NCBI RefSeq assembly: GCF_000002425.4
Contig: NC_037269.1
Span: 8,379,444-8,443,443 of the forward strand
Direction of reading: 5' to 3'
Origin: Physcomitrium patens
Lineage: Eukaryota > Streptophyta > Bryopsida > Funariales > Funariaceae
DNA: 64,000 nt
Under the pieces are notes generated by a model. It was not told where the DNA came from. It did no database searches and worked only from the letters and a program-made list of their open reading frames with translations. The translations under genes were made by a program, and so were the position numbers. This document shows positions 44,114 to 56,311 of this stretch, one piece after another; the stretch's first letter is position 1; every line of letters begins with the position of its first letter.

Positions 44114-45436
44114 TGTCAAATTACGTGTTGTCTTGCTCAGGAATGTACTAGGCACCTAGCTGAGGAAGGTGAGGTTGTGTTTCATAAGTATCTAAGAAAT
44201 CCTAATAGATTTCATCCATATGAGAAGAATATAATTTGGATTTCAATTCAAAAGTGCTAAAAACACTCTTCTTAGTAGCCTTAACCATACATAAATTCCA
44301 ATTATCCTGTTACTTTCATATTTAAGCAGTTTAGATTTTTCTTGTAAGTCCCAATCCTAATCAATGAGCTTTAATAAGCTGTAACATCCAATCCGGCTGT
44401 CTACTTGATGTAAAATTTTGCATGCAATTGTCAATGTAAGTCTTCTAAATGCTTAAGAATTTTTAGCCCAATCCAACTTACATTATGTGAGAAAACCTCC
44501 AAAAAGTGTAGTAATGTCATTTGGCCGCCAATTTGAAAAGTGAAACAGAAATCTCAGTAGTGATTTCTTTCTTTCCAATTGTTAACTTTGATTCAAAATT
44601 GGTGTGCAGGTTGATCTTCAAGTCTTTCAACATCATGCCAAATTTCACCTTGATCCAATTAATAGATCTCTAGATATCATAGAAATCCTATTCAACCTCA
44701 AACTGCCAACTTCCAAAATCCTCTTGTGCTAAAATCTAGATATCTCTAAACCATGCTATTAGATTATCACAAAATTTTGTATACGATTAGCACACTTAAT
44801 AATCCAAATAGTATCAAATTTTCAATTATAGATGTTATACCAATTACACGAATTAGCCAAAATTGCTAGTACTAATTATATTATATAAAATCCAAATCAC
44901 TAATACAAACCTTGAATTTGAACAATAATTTCTAAGTTCTCAAAAACCTTCCAAAAACAATCTTTATGCCTCTAGAAATAACTTCAAGCTAATTCTCAAA
45001 TCCTATCTTTCAATCTTCGAATAAATCTCTATTTTGCCCTAGGCCATTGTTTTTGTGGCCAAAGGTCTGATTTCGACCCTGTCTCACAAATGGCCTATCC
45101 TTGGGTAGCAATCTAATCTATCCTAAGGATTTTTTTAGCCCAATCCTACTCTCAACTTAATCCTAGTACCAACTATATTAATTATTTATCTCTTTTAACC
45201 TGATTTTATCAATTTATGGTCTTTTTAAGGTAATAGAAGAGTCTCTAGAACCTAGAAGGTAAAATTACTAACTAAATTTCAACTTACTAACTATTAAGAT
45301 AAGAAAATAACCTAAGAGGCTTTTATAAAAGCCATGTTTAGATACTTCAAATTATAATTGAACCAAGATAATTAGATATTAATTAGAAATTTAATTTTGA
45401 TTATAATTTCACTATATAGTCATATTACATCATGAT
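44114..45436. mobile_element. 1.3-kb insert (possible solo LTR) in element F integrase
   Basis: It interrupts the DNA encoding the integrase GQTERVNQ motif. Flanks AGCAT (44109-44113) and AGCGT (45437-45441) fit a target duplication with one G-to-A change. On the minus strand the insert can be read from TGTAATATGAC (45429) to TTTGACA (44114), LTR-like ends. It is less AT-drifted than its host, so it is younger. The frame 44075-44260 crosses the left junction and is not a gene. Confidence 0.55.
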
Positions 45437-46205
45437 AGCGTATAAATCAAGTTTTGGAGCAATATTTGAAGTACACCATGAAATACCAATAAGATAATTA
45501 GATTTTTTTTTTATCATTGGTAGAGTTTGCTTATAATAATATAGTATAGTCTTAATATAGTATAATATAATATATAATAAATATATTTTTTATTAATTAT
45601 CATTATCATCTATGATTTTATGCTTTTGACTTTTTAAAAGTTAATAATCTTAAAGAGAAAGATTTAGCAAATCATGTATTTGAATTACATAGAATAATAA
45701 AGATATGACTAAAAGGAGCTTAAGAATAAGAAAATTGTAACATAGATACTTATTATAAGAAACAATATCATTTTTACATTAGTGATAAGATATGATTACT
45801 TTGTTATAATATTAAAATTATTTATTCTTATCACAAGTTGGATTATCATAGACTTGAACTATTTCTTATTTGTGAACAAGTTAAACTAATTACTGATTGA
45901 TTATATTTATTAAAATCTATAAAAATCCATCATATAATTTACATATTTTTTTTAAAGCCATATAAGACAATGAATATCTTGGGAAGAAGATAAATACCAT
46001 TATCTCTTATAAAAGTGGATAATAATTAAGAATTCAAGGTAGAAGAAGTCTTAGACTCAAGGCAGTGTCAATTTATGTTAGAATGTCTTATTCTTTGATG
46101 CAATATAATATTAACAAACGCATATAGAAGCCAATAAAAAATCTTACAAATGCACTAGAGGAGGACAAAGCTTTTCATCAACAACATCCATCAAAACTAA
46201 GATAA
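45437..46205 (+). pseudogene. Element F integrase C-terminus and chromodomain remnant
   Basis: It continues from the insert with sequence aligned to VNQVLEQYLR, the GPF module and the chromodomain, with stops throughout. Confidence 0.78.
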
Positions 46206-46317
46206 AGGATAGCAAACCTTTGCTACAAGAAAAACATAATTTAAAAAATATTGTATTTTATCTTCTATCTTTATTATAATTTTTGTGGAATTGTATCATT
46301 AAGAAGATAGAGAATCA

Positions 46318-46731
46318 ATAGCTACTAGATTCAACTTAAGAGCCATCATTTGTTAACTTATTCAATACGATATTATTATTATCATAGCCTTGAAGATGGC
46401 ATAATAGGAATGAATACCTTTAAAAATAACATATATTTTTTTGAATAGATGGTGAAATACAATGTTTTTGATATCACGACTTAAGAAGAAAGTGTCAATG
46501 TTTGGTGATTTTATTGGAGGCAGAAAAAATTCATGATGGTATTATAAATGTTTTGTTTGAAGGGAGTTATAAAGGTCTTAACAATGATTAAATAATAGGG
46601 TGGCCTTTTCATCTTAAAATTGGATATTATCAATGATTGAGAAGACCTATCAATTACCTTTGAAACAAACTAAGATTATAGTATGTAACAAATATAATTC
46701 ATCGTATCTTAGACTTCTTCAACATGTGATC
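46318..46731 (+). pseudogene. Element F copy of the accessory ORF
   Basis: Located between the decayed chromodomain and the 3' LTR. Blocks equivalent to VILLEIG, LFEGSYEGL and RILDFFN are visible in changing frames. Confidence 0.72.
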
Positions 46732-46769
46732 ACTATTTCTTGTGGAACTAACCTTACATAGAAAGATAA

Positions 46770-47319
46770 TGTTACAAACATATATTTATTGTAATTATTA
46801 TTTCAGTAATATAAATAGATAAAAATAAATAAAAATAAATAAATTTCATAATATCTTTTTGAAAAGCTTCTTAAAAGCTTTATAGACACTATTTTGACTT
46901 TATATGTGTTTGTAGCTCATTGATAGATTAGAAACTTGGTGAATAAGTTAATCACATGTCACACATGTTGTTAGATTGCAGAATATATTAATTATGTAGT
47001 ACCTATATAGAAAACTTGCTTTAAAAGTTAAAATATGTATCATGCAAAGTCAACACATTTTGGAGGTCCTATATAATATTATCATGTAGCTTTTAGATAG
47101 ATAATATATATAGAAGCAAGAGTAAAGTCTTTTTCATTCTTGTCAATTCTTTTCTTGCTTCTAATCTAGTTTTAAGAAGTCTTTAGTTTTTTTTTATCTT
47201 TTGGTTATATCTATTTTAATTTATTTTTAATATAAATGCTTCTTTATTTTTATTTTGTTATACTTCTTTGAAAAAAAATTACTTTTTTATTTTCTCTCAT
47301 TAAATTTTTGTCCTTCATA
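46770..47319 (+). repeat. Element F 3' LTR
   Basis: 550 bp, from TGTTACAAAC to TCCTTCATA, with the B-type U5 (GAAAAAAAATTACTTTTTTATTT). The next bases belong to element J. Confidence 0.8.
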
Positions 47320-48558
47320 AGTAGTCATGAATCTTTTTCTATCAAAGGTATAAACCTTAAGAAGACACTTTTCAGTAAGAATGCGCTTATGAATCTAACT
47401 TGAATAAATCCATCAAAGTATTGGAAAGAGTGCAATCTTAAATAAAGCTTAACTTGTTGCAAAAATATTTGAAATTAAAAATCTTATTCCATCAGACTTC
47501 TTGAGCATATTAATCCTTGCATATCTGTGCTTGTATAAGCAAGAATTCTTGAATTTAGTTTTGAGGTTCATCTACTTAATTCTTTTAAGTGCACAACCTC
47601 TTGGCATAGGCTTTGGACTTCTTTTATGTATGTAGAAATAGTACTTTTATGATTCATATTAGAAATACATAAGATTTTTCCTTTTAAGGTATTAAAAAAT
47701 TTATAAAGTTTTGCAATAGTTATAAATCTATTTTCACTACTTTTGAGAGTAGCAACCATAATCTTTCTTTCCATAGATAACTCAAAAAAAGTCAAAAAGT
47801 TAAATTGAAAGAAAGTAATTTATAACTTCTAATTTTAAATGAAAGTTTTGACAAAGAGAGATTATTTATTATTATTAAGAAAAAAACTAGTATTAAAAAA
47901 TTAAACTATTTATTTAAAAGTGAGTAATCTACAACCTTCAAAAAATAACAATAGAAGTAGGATAATCTACTCACTTCTAAAATAAGACAAGAACAATGAG
48001 TTAGTAATCTTGTCAAATTATCAAAGACATGAATTTCAAAAAAAAAATCTACAACACACTCTAATATGACTTGAAAAGATTAAAAAATCACTCAAAGATG
48101 ATAATATATAGAATTAGAATGGTTATTGCTAAAGATAAAAAGACTAGAAAGTCTTGAAAGAATATCAAGAATTAGAAAGGTATTGACAAGAGTGAAGAAG
48201 GCTTTACTCTTGCCACTATATATAATCTCTAACTAAGAGTTACATGCCAACTTTTTGTAGGACTACCACCATGTATTGATTTTATTAGATACACATCTTA
48301 ACTTGTAAGATAAGTTATCTATATGTATGCCACATAGTTAGCTTGTTTCACAAGCTACTAACATGTGTGGTACATGATTAATTTATTGACCAAGTTTTTC
48401 ATATATTAATCAATTAAAAATATATATAATATCAAAATTACATCTATACAAGTTTTATGAAGCTTTTCTAAAAGATATTATGAAATTAATCAGTATTTAA
48501 TAACTTCTACTTAATCATATAAATAACTATTGAAGTATATATGTATATTTGTAATACA
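47320..48558 (-). mobile_element. Element J: 5' LTR, leader and partial gag on the minus strand
   Basis: The LTR is 48558-48019 (540 bp, start TGTATTAC), then a leader. Then an open frame, 47795-47568 (75 codons), encodes a Gag N-terminal region (VATLKSSENRF, TYIKEVQSLCQE) with a helical character. It is a different gag N-terminus from B and recurs in elements K and L. The internal region ends where element F's 3' LTR ends (47319). Confidence 0.65.
47568..47795 (-). pseudogene. Element J gag N-terminal fragment
   Basis: 75 codons with probable coiled-coil character. Homologous stretches lie at 48507-48716 (element K) and about 17990-18110 (element L). I infer gag from its position after LTR and leader; no capsid or zinc-knuckle motif is included. 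Confidence 0.5.
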
Positions 48559-48925
48559 AATTCGTAAAGATCTGTAATAGTTACAAATCTATTTTCACTA
48601 TTGTCAAGTGTAGAACCTATGATTTTTTCTTCTATTTCAAATAACTTAATAAATCTACAAGTCAAAATAAAAGAAGACAATTCACAACCTTTAATATCAA
48701 ATGAAAATTTCCACAAAGAAGGATAATTTGCTTTCTTGAAGAAAAAAAATTAATGTTAAAAAATTAAATAGTTAATAAGGTTTTATTTAAAGATAGATAA
48801 TCTGTAATTTATAAAATACAACAATAAAAGTAGAATAATTCACTCACTTTTAAAAAAAGATAAGAATAATAAATTAGCATTCTTATCAAATTATCAAGAA
48901 CATGAGCCTTAAAGAACTATGTGAG
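48559..48925 (-). mobile_element. Element K: truncated leader/gag and LTR end, interrupted by J
   Basis: A second copy of the J-type leader and gag start lies right of J's LTR, followed by about 34 bp of LTR end (48892-48925), then unrelated sequence. This fits J having inserted into K's gag. Confidence 0.55.
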
Positions 48926-49919
48926 TCCCACCAATTCATTTTAATTGGTATATTGATTAAAAATATTTTTTAAATCATTCTATTATACAAATATTAAGAT
49001 TGAAGAGTTTTTTTATTATTTGGTTATTTATTAGAATTTAGAATTATTTATAAGTAAAAAAATCTTATTGAAAGAAAAGTCATAAAAACAAAATCTTAGT
49101 AAGTCTTAGAAGCAATTATCTTAGTTAATTTTATATTTTTACTTGCTATTAAATATTAAAGATTAGTTATTGAGACCAATATCTTTATTGGACTCCTATC
49201 TATAATTATTACTTATATCCATCAATGATTAGTTAGTAGTTAAAAGAAGCATGAAAAAAATTTCATGTCATTTTATTTGATTATATAGAAAATAAGATTT
49301 TTTAATCGATGTAAATTATTTTTATTACTATAAAAAATCACTAAGATAGAAAATATAGAATCAAATAGATATTATTATTATAAAAATATTATATTATTTT
49401 TTAGAATTGTTTTTGAATTTTTTAGGAATTTTTATAGAAGATTTTAAGACCTTAATAAAATTAAATTTTACCACCTTGAGAGCCATTATGAAGAAATAAA
49501 GCAAGATTCGAAGGCCATGCAAGGTTTATATGCTAATTGGATGTTATTGCATATCATGGTGAAGTCAAAAATGTAAGAAAAGAATTTTACTAGTAGAAAA
49601 TAGGAGGATCAACAACTAGTCTAATTCTTATAGAAAGAAAAGTACCCAAGTTCCATATAGGTTATAGCACCTTAGATACAGGTAGAAAGATAAGACAAAG
49701 GCCTTATGGCCTCTTTTAACAATCTATATACACTACTTCTGTGCCTTGGTGAGGCTCAAACTCTTGACCTCTTAAAGTAAGTTATCCTTGAGATAAAAAT
49801 TATTCACTTAATTTTTTTATTATTTACTTTCTATATTTAATCTATCATAATTTACTCACAATAACTAATTTTATATATTTTTTATGTCATTGAAAAGATA
49901 AAATAATTATCTATTTAAA

Positions 49920-49967
<48 letters not shown>

Positions 49968-50169
49968 CTTTTCATTAAATAAAAATTCGATAAATAGATT
50001 ATAACTAGTTTGATGATGTATAATTGCTTAATTACATTTGTTCACTTGTTTTGTATTATTCTTCTTTTTTTCTTATTCTTGCTACTTCTACTTCACACCA
50101 CTAATTACAAGTAATTTTTAATTGATGCTATCTTATAATTTGGGTGGAGAGAGAAATTTATCCTCACAA
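48926..50169. other. AT-rich stretch with (TA)n tract; no gene recognised
   Basis: There is a pure TA run at about 49924-49962. The block 49440-49790 is less AT-rich and may be another decayed long LTR, but I cannot pair it with anything. Confidence 0.45.
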
Positions 50170-50666
50170 ACTAAAAAATCAATATATTCTTATGTCACTC
50201 AAGAAGATTAAGAAATCACTCAACAATGGTAATATATTGAACTAGAATAATTATTGTCAAAGATAAGAAGACTAAATAGTCTTGAAACAAGACTTAAAAC
50301 TAGAAAAGTATTAATAAGAATGAAAAAGGCTTCACTCTTGCTTCCATATATATTCTCTAATTAGGAGCTATGTGTCAATATGCTATAAGACCTCCAACAC
50401 ATATTGATTTCATTAAACACATGTCTTAACTTAGAAGACAAGTTATCTATATGTGAGCTACAAGCTACTAACACATGTGATACATGGTTAATTTGTTGAT
50501 CAAATTTTTATCCTAGCAATTAACTACAAACATATGTAAAATCAAAATAGCATCCATGAAGCTTCTAAGAAGCTTTTTTGAAAGATATTATGAAATTAAT
50601 TTAATTTTACTTAATTCTACTTAATTATATAAATAATTATTAGAATAAATATATATGGAGGTGACA
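50170..50666 (-). repeat. Solo or truncated family LTR (minus strand)
   Basis: It ends TGGAGGTGACA at 50666 and contains the CACTCTTG, ATATATATTCTC and CAAGCTACTAAC blocks. The left end near 50170 is poorly defined and no target duplication is visible. Confidence 0.65.
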
Positions 50667-51300
50667 TCATCCAAACATTCTTCAAATAATAATTTAAATT
50701 CCATAATATAATTCTTATTATGCAAGCTTTGTAATTTCTTTTTTATATTAACATATATATTATCTTCATTATAGTAATTTTTATTGCATGTCTAAACATT
50801 AAAACAAACAAGTCCAAAATTTTAAAAATCTATTTGAGTGGATCAAATTTCTTTGTACAATTATTTGCTTCAAGAATAATATATCAACTATATATGTTTT
50901 ATATAATCTTTCATTTCTTTGAGTTTTCTAAGCAATTAAAATCACTTAGTCTACCAAATTCACAATTGTTATCTACTCTTCTAACTATTATTCATATATT
51001 CACTCTTATCTTAAACCTAATTCATTAGTTCTCAATGGAAGAATTTTTAAAAAATCAAAATTCCAACAAATCCTTAAAAAAACATAACATATGCTACAGC
51101 TTGATAAACCCTTTTCTCTATCTAATCCTAAGACATCAATCCATAAACCCTAGCATTTCCTTTGACAACAAATTCAAAACCCTGATCTTAAGAAATCCTC
51201 TACAAATCCTAGTTTTAACTTTGGCTTTGTCCAAAAAATTATTATGATTAGTAAATAAAAAGAATCAACCTCGATTACAAACATCACCTTACAAACTCGC
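50667..51300. other. AT-rich stretch, no recognised gene
   Basis: Open frames at 50834-51028 and 51035-51247 are hydrophobic or low-complexity by composition and match nothing I know. Confidence 0.45.
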
Positions 51301-52195
51301 ACAAGAAAAATGCAATATCTACTATTTTCTCTTTGCATTTGTTTAATTTAGTCCCTGACCTAGAATTCACCCTGCCAATCTGGATAGGAGACCCCGAGCT
51401 TGCGAACCAACCTTCGCTCCGGTAGCCACTCTGATCTCTCCAATACTCCAAAGCTTGTTGAAACCAGAGAACACGCGGCAATCCAATGGTTGAATAGCAG
51501 CTCTAAACACTGCTCCGCCGAAGTTAGGTGACCCAAACTGCCCTGGCACTGGACCACTCGTTACTTAAATACAAACAATACAAGAACCACAGCTACCACT
51601 CCGGACTGGATCTCAAAAGACTTCTGAGCCACTGCTCAATCCTCGCCCACCGCCATCTCTGTCTTATGAACTACCCAGCTATGCTAATCTTGCGCCAACC
51701 AAAAGGAAAAATTTCAGGTCTCCACTTGGGTCTCCACTTCTTGCAAAATATGCTACCTCGACGCATACTCACGAGAAAATCTCTTTCGCAGAAATGAGTG
51801 AATAAATAGCATGAGCCTCATGTCTGGGTGCAACCATCCCAACGTTAGAACCAGTTTCCCATCCAATGGATGAATGCATTATTGTCGACTGTCCGTCATC
51901 CTTCAGGAAGTGGATGAAAATTGACTTTTCGATGAATGTCTACTTAACTCATGAGTCAGAAGGCTATGGTAGAGTTCGCCTGTGGAGATGGTATTGCGGT
52001 GCGGTATTTCAATTCCGGTCGATGTCTGACTTCGGGGGGTCCGGGTATTTCCCAATCCCTGCCCAGTCCCTGCCCAGTCTCAGCCCAGACTCTGCCCATT
52101 CTGCCCGATTCCTGCCTAGTCCCCTCGATAGCATTCACCTGGACGTCCCTCACCACCCAATTGCACCTCAAATTAGAATCTGGATAAATAAACAA
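51301..52195. other. GC-richer low-copy patch of unknown function
   Basis: It contrasts sharply with its AT-rich surroundings. It includes repeated CTGCCCAGTC-like units at about 52059-52115. Overlapping open frames exist on both strands (for example 51528-51797 and 51956-52195), none with a recognisable domain or splice-consistent exon structure. It may be a promoter/first-exon fragment or gene remnant. Confidence 0.4.
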
Positions 52196-52231
52196 ATATT
52201 ACAAATAAAATAGTAAATTTACATGAATTTG

Positions 52232-52233
52232 AA

Positions 52234-52307
<74 letters not shown>

Positions 52308-52308
52308 T
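52232..52308. repeat. Compound microsatellite (TA)n(TG)n(TA)n
   Basis: A TA run, then about 12 TG units, then a TA run, roughly 75 bp in total. Confidence 0.9.
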
Positions 52309-54340
52309 CAATAATATTTAATGAAGTTTCTCATGGGTGTAGTAAAATTAGCATAAAAGAAAATGGAGCTTTATATTTCTATTCATGAGCTTTAAGGTAG
52401 GGTGCTCTTTTTAAAACTCTAAAGGTTTTAGCAAGATTTGTAGAGTGAATTTGTTCACAGAACCCATGGTTCCAAATAAATAAATAAATAAAACTATGTT
52501 GAACATTGTATAAACATTTCAAACTTAATAATGAATATTAAAATTATTTGATTTTATTTAAAATTAAGAATCAAAATATGCCATGGCAATGAGTTGTTAA
52601 TTATATGATACAATGTTGACAATGAATAAAATAAATATTAATTTAAAAATATATATATTTTGACTTCAAGTAATATTCATGAAATAAAACCATGTTTTTA
52701 AACAGTACCAAATCATTTGAATAAGGTTATTACAAAGATACAAATCATCTTGAACATAAAATTCATATATCTTAAAATAAAACTTTGGTTGGTATTCATA
52801 TTTTTACATGTATCATTAAATTATTTATATATTCTTTTTTGGGTTTTTTTTACATAAGATTAAAATACACAATTATACTGCTTTTTTTCATTTTTATCTT
52901 TTAAATATAATAAATTTTAACTTATTTTGTACCATAAATTCAATTATATTCATGATTCTGAAAGATAGATACTTATTTTATTCCATGTCAAAACCATAAA
53001 TATTAAAAAAAACAAAATATAAATGCTTATACATAAATCATATCATTACAAAAATAACATGTTGCTAAAAAAACTCCTTTTTAAAAAAATATATTTAAAA
53101 AAATTAATTAAAAATAAAAATAAAATATTTATAGCACATAATATAATATTATTTTATTAAAATTTAAAAATATTACAATATATAACATACAATACCAATT
53201 AAATAGATTAATTCATATTAAAATTATGTTTCAAATTCTGATGCTTTAGAAGTATAATTATCTATTTTATATTATAATTAAATCTTTAAGAATCATTATT
53301 CTTATCTTTTAATCGTCAACCTAGCTTTCAAAGTAATATTTGAGTTAATAGATTAGATTTTCTTTCTAGAATTTACTTTATTCATATTATTTTTTATTTT
53401 TATAAGTTATTCAAATATCAAATCAGAATGGATCTATTTTTTAATTCTTATCATATTCTTTGTATAGATTATTTTAGTTTCTCAATAAATTATTGTACAT
53501 CAAATTTAAATACATACATTGAATCTTAATTGCATTCTTTATTGATTGATTTTAAATCCTATTGATATTCTTATTAAAATTTTATTTAAGATAACTTATA
53601 TATAGAAATTTAATTCCTAAACTTTTATATTTGATATAATAATGTGTTTTAGAATATTTTGATATGGTGTTTTCATAAAAACAATGAAAATCATGTTGCT
53701 AGTCTTAGCTTGATATATATTAGCTAAAAAAAGATCTTATATAAGCTTTATAAGGACCACAACTTATAGCTTTTGGCCTAAGCGCCAAGTTGTAAATTGC
53801 TTCTAATACAACTTTATAAAAGTAAAAAACTTACATGATAAGTTTTAATAGCCATTTGACATATCTATAAAAAAAATTGATATGCATCTAAATTATTTTT
53901 TTTAAAGCTTCCCAAAGAAAAAATAACCTTTCTAATTATACTTAGAAAAAATTAACCTTTCTATGATACTTATATTTACTTCTATTTACATAATTAATAT
54001 AGACATCTATTGCATTATTCTATGAAAGAAATTCTATAAAGTAAAATTGAATTATTTTATAAATTAATAAAGTCTAAGATTTATTAAGTGATGTTGGTAA
54101 TAAATCATAATTTATGTTCTACACAAAGTTGTTTAATATTTTCCTTCAATCATGAATAATGATCCATATTAAGATAAAAAATTAATTAATTTTTTGATTA
54201 TTATTAATATTTTAAAAATTAATTGAAAAGAATATATTTTATATAGACATTAATAAAAGTATCAACAAGTTTTGATATATTTGCAAGGTTTCTAAATAAT
54301 TCTCATGTGTATTTATTAATATCAAATTTGTACTATTATA
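52309..54340. other. Very AT-rich stretch, possible LTR trace near 53720-54035
   Basis: No gene is seen. The part around 53720-54035 faintly resembles the minus-strand family LTR (AAGCTTCCC..., TTACTTCTATTTACATAATTA), too decayed to call. Confidence 0.4.
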
Positions 54341-55650
54341 TAAGATATTCAATTTATTGTGACTTTACCTTGAATCCAAGACACCTTTCACTTTATTTTC
54401 TTTGTTATTATCTATTTTAGTAAGAGATAGTAGTAACTATTTTCTTTCATGTATGCTAATTGTAATACAAGGCTTGAATAAAATACATAGAATACATGAT
54501 AAATCTTTATTAGCTTTGATAGTTGTAATTAATATGAAAATATATTAATTTATTTTTGGATAATATATACAACAAATATTTAATAATTAAACTTGTCACA
54601 AGATGAATTGGTCTATATATAATGAAAAAATAATCATGTCTTATTATCTATTTTGAATGGAAGTTGTTCTTTTTTAAGAATATAGATATTATTATTATTA
54701 TTATTATTTTAAAAAAATTATTTTATTTTTTATTTTTTAAAAAATAAAATTGTTGTTTCTTCATTGTATCATAAAACTTTGCTATTTTTTGTATCAAATC
54801 TTTTGTTGTTAGATTTTTTATTTTTAAATATCTAATAATATAAATTTATAAATAATAATTATAATTAGAAGAAATATATTTTATTAAGTAATTAATAGTA
54901 TATTGCAAATATGATTCTAATATTTGATTTATACATTTGATTTATTTATCAATTAAAAAAATAAAAGATAATTTGGCATCTATATTTAATGTATTGAAGA
55001 ATGTCTTCTAAATCATTGACACAAATTAAGATCATTAATTTGATGTAATATCTCTTAAAGATCTAAAATATTGATAAATATTTTAAAATAAAACATTAGT
55101 TTTTTCTTCACATATAATAATTTTTGTACAAGTTACAAAGCATACCATTTTGATTATATAATTTACCTTCATAGAAATAAGTTTATAAAAATTTGAGATT
55201 AAATAATTTATAATAAAATCTATTTTAAAAAAATAACTAATACCATACTTAAATAAATATAGGTTGTAAATGTTTATAGGATTAATGAATTGATTTTGTA
55301 AACTAAAATAATCTTCTATTAATTGATAGATTATCTTAATTTACTACAATTAAGTTGCCTAATAATTCTATTGTTTTTTAAGTATCATCTAAATATTTTC
55401 CAACAAGTCTTAAATCCTTCAATTGTAAATTCAATTAACCACTTTTAATTAGTGATTTACTCTAGTCTATAATAATTATTTATCTTATATTTTTCTTGGA
55501 TGAAATATTAATATAATTCTTAATAAAAGACCTTAAGTTCTTTAACTAGTTGAACATCTTTAGATCTTTATATAAATTGTATTTTTTAAAATTTAATTTA
55601 ATTTATAAAATTCTTAGCAATTAAATTTTATACAAAATAAATGTTAGATA
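54341..55650 (-). pseudogene. Very old gypsy pol remnant (integrase region, minus strand)
   Basis: Blocks line up in order with element I: TTGACACAAATT (reverse complement of the DRGTQF codons) at about 55015, and a block near 55135-55160 matching the integrase segment after the catalytic Asp. Every frame is broken. It is diverged enough to be an older or different subfamily. Confidence 0.5.
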
Positions 55651-55793
55651 TTTACTCATTCCCATGAAAAGTTGTAAGAGTCAAAAGTTCTTTGATGTGT
55701 GTCTTATTCTTCTCTCTTCTTAATTACACACATGCATTGAAGATCTTTTAGATTGTTTCTTCATCTAGAATAATATATTTATGAATTTGAAAA

Positions 55794-56311
55794 TGTCAAG
55801 GACATGAATCTTAATGAGATAAAATTCAATACATTCTTGTGTTATTCAAAAAGATTAAAAAATCACTCAAAGATGATAATATATTGAACTAAAATAGCTA
55901 TTGCCAAAGATAAGAAGATTAAAAAGTCTTTGAATAAAAGTAAGAACTAGAAAGGCATTGACAAGAGTAAAGAAGGCTTTATTCTTACCTCCATATATAC
56001 TATCTAACTAGAAGCTATATAGCAATATTCTATAGATCCTGTAACACATGTTGATTTTGCAAGATATATGTTTTAATTTGCAAAACAAGTTTTTAATATG
56101 TGCACTATATAGTTAACTTATTCCACAAGCTACCAACACATGTGACACTTAGCAAACTTATTGATAAAGTTTCTAACTTATTAATCAACTATAAAAATAT
56201 TCAAAGTCAAAGCTACATTTATGACGTTTCTTTAAAAGATATCATGAAATTAATCTATTTTTAATCTAATCACATAGTTAATTATTAAAATAAATATATA
56301 CATTTGTAATA
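55794..56311 (-). repeat. Solo LTR-like copy (minus strand)
   Basis: TGTCAAGGACATGAATC at the left and TTTGTAATA at the right give 518 bp with all family blocks. Flanks GAAAA and GGATG are only partly alike, so a target duplication is doubtful. No internal sequence is attached. Confidence 0.72.

Larger units (their letters stand above)
26937..47319 (+). mobile_element. Element F: old chromovirus split by element E and another insert
   Basis: Internal sequence collinear with B: gag (26937-27879), then after the E insertion the gag tail, protease and pol (41320 on), a 1.3-kb insert (44114-45436), the rest of integrase, accessory ORF and 3' LTR (46770-47319). The 5' LTR and gag start are missing to the left. 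It is heavily decayed. Confidence 0.85.

Noticed and set aside
44075..44260. 61-codon frame in element F
   Set aside because: It begins in integrase remnant and ends in the 1.3-kb insert, so it is a junction artefact.
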